From Pseudomonadota bacterium (GTDB lineage: Bacteria > Pseudomonadota > Gammaproteobacteria > Steroidobacterales > Steroidobacteraceae), in assembly GCA_023423065.1 (NCBI GenBank), contig JAFAGC010000076.1, positions 62,001-126,000 on the forward strand: a DNA stretch of 64,000 nt, in the 5' to 3' direction. The notes below the pieces were generated by a model that made no database searches, was not told the origin of the DNA, and was given only the letters and a program-made list of their open reading frames with translations. The translations under genes and the position numbers were made by a program. Below are positions 63,828-64,000 of the stretch, one piece after another (the first letter of the stretch is position 1; every line of letters begins with the position of its first letter).

Positions 63828-63977
63828 TCAGAACCCGCGCGACCCGCACATGGACGCCTCGGCGATCCAGCAGAAGAGCAGCGTGCCCACCGCGATCCAG
63901 TGCCACATCGTCTGGAGGCGATCGCCGCCATCGTCCGGCGGCGCTCCGCGCGGCTCCTCACGCGTCACGGCGTTCAT
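63828..63977 (-). CDS. Small hypothetical membrane protein
   Basis: 49 codons on the minus strand, ATG at 63977. It has a charged N-terminus (NAVTREEPRGAPPDDGGDR), one hydrophobic helix (WHWIAVGTLLFCWIAEASM) and a short polar end with two cysteines. It fits a single-pass small protein. There is no recognised family and no clear ribosome site, so it may not be real. It is convergent with the ExbD-like gene (7 nt). Confidence 0.4.
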   Translation of the reverse strand: MNAVTREEPRGAPPDDGGDRLQTMWHWIAVGTLLFCWIAEASMCGSRGF

Positions 63978-64000
63978 AGCGGCAACCAGTGCGACGTCTC

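Overview
The window reads as chromosomal DNA of a GC-rich gammaproteobacterium. The conserved core runs pyrE, dut, coaBC, radC, rpmB-rpmG, mutM, coaD, rsmD, ftsY-ftsE-ftsX, rpoH, the same set and nearly the same order as the enteric pyrE-dut-coaBC-radC-rpmBG-mutM-coaD and rsmD-ftsYEX-rpoH blocks. High G+C, a PEP-CTERM protein, a large TonB-dependent receptor and DUF4124/DUF6763-type proteins fit the Steroidobacterales/Xanthomonadales/Nevskiales side of the class. I cannot name a species.

Layout. 1-3.0 kb: a minus-strand extracytoplasmic sigma factor, membrane anti-sigma-like protein, DUF4097 protein and an AsmA-family gene cut by the window edge. 3.1-7.3 kb: a NarL-type response regulator and a very large multi-PAS histidine kinase. 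7.5-14 kb: NNMT-type methyltransferase, HupE/UreJ-like protein, cysteine-synthase-like enzyme, phytase-like secreted protein, Uup and a SUI1 factor. 14.03-14.55 kb: a transposase-less element with 42-bp inverted ends. 14.5-26.6 kb: a tight minus-strand cluster with a 1413-residue autotransporter, TonB-dependent receptor, S9 peptidase, TonB-like protein and TIGR03032 protein, then a secreted methyltransferase and a DUF502 membrane protein. 26.9-30.8 kb: a second two-component pair with a propeller-type sensor kinase. 31.0-32.3 kb: a two-gene toxin-antitoxin-like unit with twin operators. 32.4-34.2 kb: two DUF1538 membrane proteins with a PII-like protein. Then tRNA-Gly(CCC), a nucleosidase, trmB, transporters, and the conserved core from pyrE (39.7 kb) to rpoH (57.8 kb). 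58-64 kb: PEP-CTERM protein, methyltransferase, OmpA-type lipoprotein, DUF4442 and Mpo1-like proteins, glutaryl-CoA dehydrogenase, GST, an L7/L12-like membrane protein and an ExbD-like protein.

How the genes fit together. Many pairs overlap by ATGA (sigma/anti-sigma, uup/SUI1, S9/TonB-like, DUF1538/DUF1538/PII, wHTH/NTase, nucleosidase/trmB, coaBC/dut, rsmD/coaD, ftsE/ftsX), so translationally coupled operons dominate. The most distinctive units are the autotransporter/TonB receptor/peptidase cluster, the DUF1538-PII module, the wHTH/nucleotidyltransferase pair, and rpoH placed behind a near-perfect CIRCE (HrcA operator). An A+T-rich word, T[T/A]GTTAG[G/C], recurs inside genes and forces rare codons; its role is unknown. 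No rRNA, CRISPR array, prophage or intact transposase was seen.
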